From Oceanospirillum sp048270425 (GTDB taxonomy: Bacteria > Pseudomonadota > Gammaproteobacteria > Pseudomonadales > Halomonadaceae): a stretch of 64,000 nucleotides of DNA. Under the pieces are notes generated by a model. That model saw nothing but the letters and a program-made list of their open reading frames with translations. It did no database searches and was not told where the DNA came from. This document shows, piece after piece, positions 63,675 through 64,000 of the stretch. The DNA lies in assembly GCA_048270425.1 (NCBI GenBank), contig JBLWSY010000016.1, forward strand, positions 29,680 through 93,679, read 5' to 3'. How positions within the stretch are numbered: position 1 is the stretch's first letter; each line of letters starts with the position of its first letter. The position numbers and the translations under genes are program-made.

Positions 63675-63688
63675 CAAACGCTCGTTTG
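63675..63688. promoter_or_regulatory. PsrA-like palindrome 3 (full consensus match)
   Basis: CAAAC-GCTC-GTTTG is an exact match to the PsrA operator consensus known from Pseudomonas. It lies about 155 bases before the etfB ATG, close to an AT-rich TATATA segment that could be a -10 region. Confidence 0.55.
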
Positions 63689-63842
63689 AAACGAATTCCG
63701 GCAACGCAGCTTATATATAAGCAGCCCCTATGCAAAGGTTGCGTTGCCTAAAAGATGTGGCAGGATCTGCTATTCAATCAAAAGCGCCTGCCAACGCAAG
63801 CTCGTCACGTTACCGTTATTAAGAACAAAGAACGAGGAATCT

Positions 63843-64000
63843 ATGAAGGTACTAGTTGCTGTCAAACGAGTCATTGACTACAACGTCAAAATTCGTGTTA
63901 AAGCGGACAACTCTGACGTTGATCTGACCAATGTGAAAATGGCGATGAATCCGTTCTGCGAAATCGCAGTGGAAGAAGCGGTTCGTCTTAAAGAGAAAGG
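63843..64000 (+). CDS. etfB: Electron transfer flavoprotein beta subunit (3' end missing)
   Basis: First 52 codons of the ETF beta subunit, cut by the window edge. The N-terminus MKVLVAVKRVIDYNVKIRVK and MNPFCEIAVEEAVRLKEKG are diagnostic. GAGGAA precedes the ATG. etfA is expected just downstream, outside the window. Confidence 0.95.
   Translation, partial: MKVLVAVKRVIDYNVKIRVKADNSDVDLTNVKMAMNPFCEIAVEEAVRLKEK

Noticed and set aside
1..64000. CRISPR array, tRNA or rRNA genes, insertion sequences
   Set aside because: Searched by eye; no regularly spaced repeats, no cloverleaf or rRNA-like segment and no transposase gene were found.

Overview
The window is a chromosomal segment of a gammaproteobacterium, most likely a marine member of the Oceanospirillaceae or a close relative. 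This rests on a Na+-translocating NADH:quinone reductase (nqr) operon, an MvaT-type nucleoid protein, and a backbone gene order (nqr, sth, lol, comEC, exbBD, lpxK, kdsB, ptp, murB, rne, rluC, yceF/yceD, rpmF, plsX, fab, pabC, mltG, tmk, holB, pilZ, tatD, ETF-QO, etfB) that I recall as conserved in Pseudomonas and its relatives. The genus is inference. I saw no rRNA, tRNA, insertion sequence or CRISPR array.

Layout. 1-7.2 kb: nqrABCDEF, with the flavin-attaching enzyme apbE and the maturation factor nqrM, so the pump and two of its assembly factors lie together. 7.4-8.8 kb: soluble transhydrogenase sthA. 8.9-19.6 kb is an accessory block between sthA and lolC. It holds a divergent three-gene peptide-ligase/peptidase system (RimK-like ATP-grasp with an RLAN-type N-terminus, a GNAT/C39-like fusion and an M14-like DUF2817 peptidase), an LEA-type lipoprotein, a GAF-GGDEF diguanylate cyclase, a probable toxin-antitoxin pair with an ADP-ribosyltransferase-like toxin, an AT-rich membrane protein resembling abortive-infection proteins, and the agmatine-to-putrescine genes aguA-aguB.

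20-33 kb: envelope genes lolC-lolD with an outer-membrane phospholipase A joined to them, then DUF2062 divergent from comEC, then exbB-exbD-msbA-lpxK-ycaR-kdsB-ptp-murB. 33.5-40.8 kb: rne divergent from rluC, a HAD phosphatase and an S49 peptidase, then maf (yceF) read the other way. 41-51.6 kb: yceD-rpmF-plsX, fabD-fabG-acpP-fabF, pabC-mltG-tmk-holB-pilZ-tatD, which couple fatty-acid, ribosome, folate, cell-wall and replication functions.

51.7-61.6 kb is a second variable block: a YiiX-like cysteine hydrolase, small unknown genes, a TetR/radical-SAM pair, mvaT, DUF1285, a UvrD-like helicase, an ACP phosphodiesterase and an orphan CHASE4-type histidine kinase. 61.7-64 kb: ETF-QO divergent from etfB (cut by the window edge). 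Their shared spacer carries three palindromes resembling the PsrA operator.

The strongest candidates for poorly described biology are the RLAN/GNAT-C39/DUF2817 cluster and the ART-like toxin operon with its operator palindrome.
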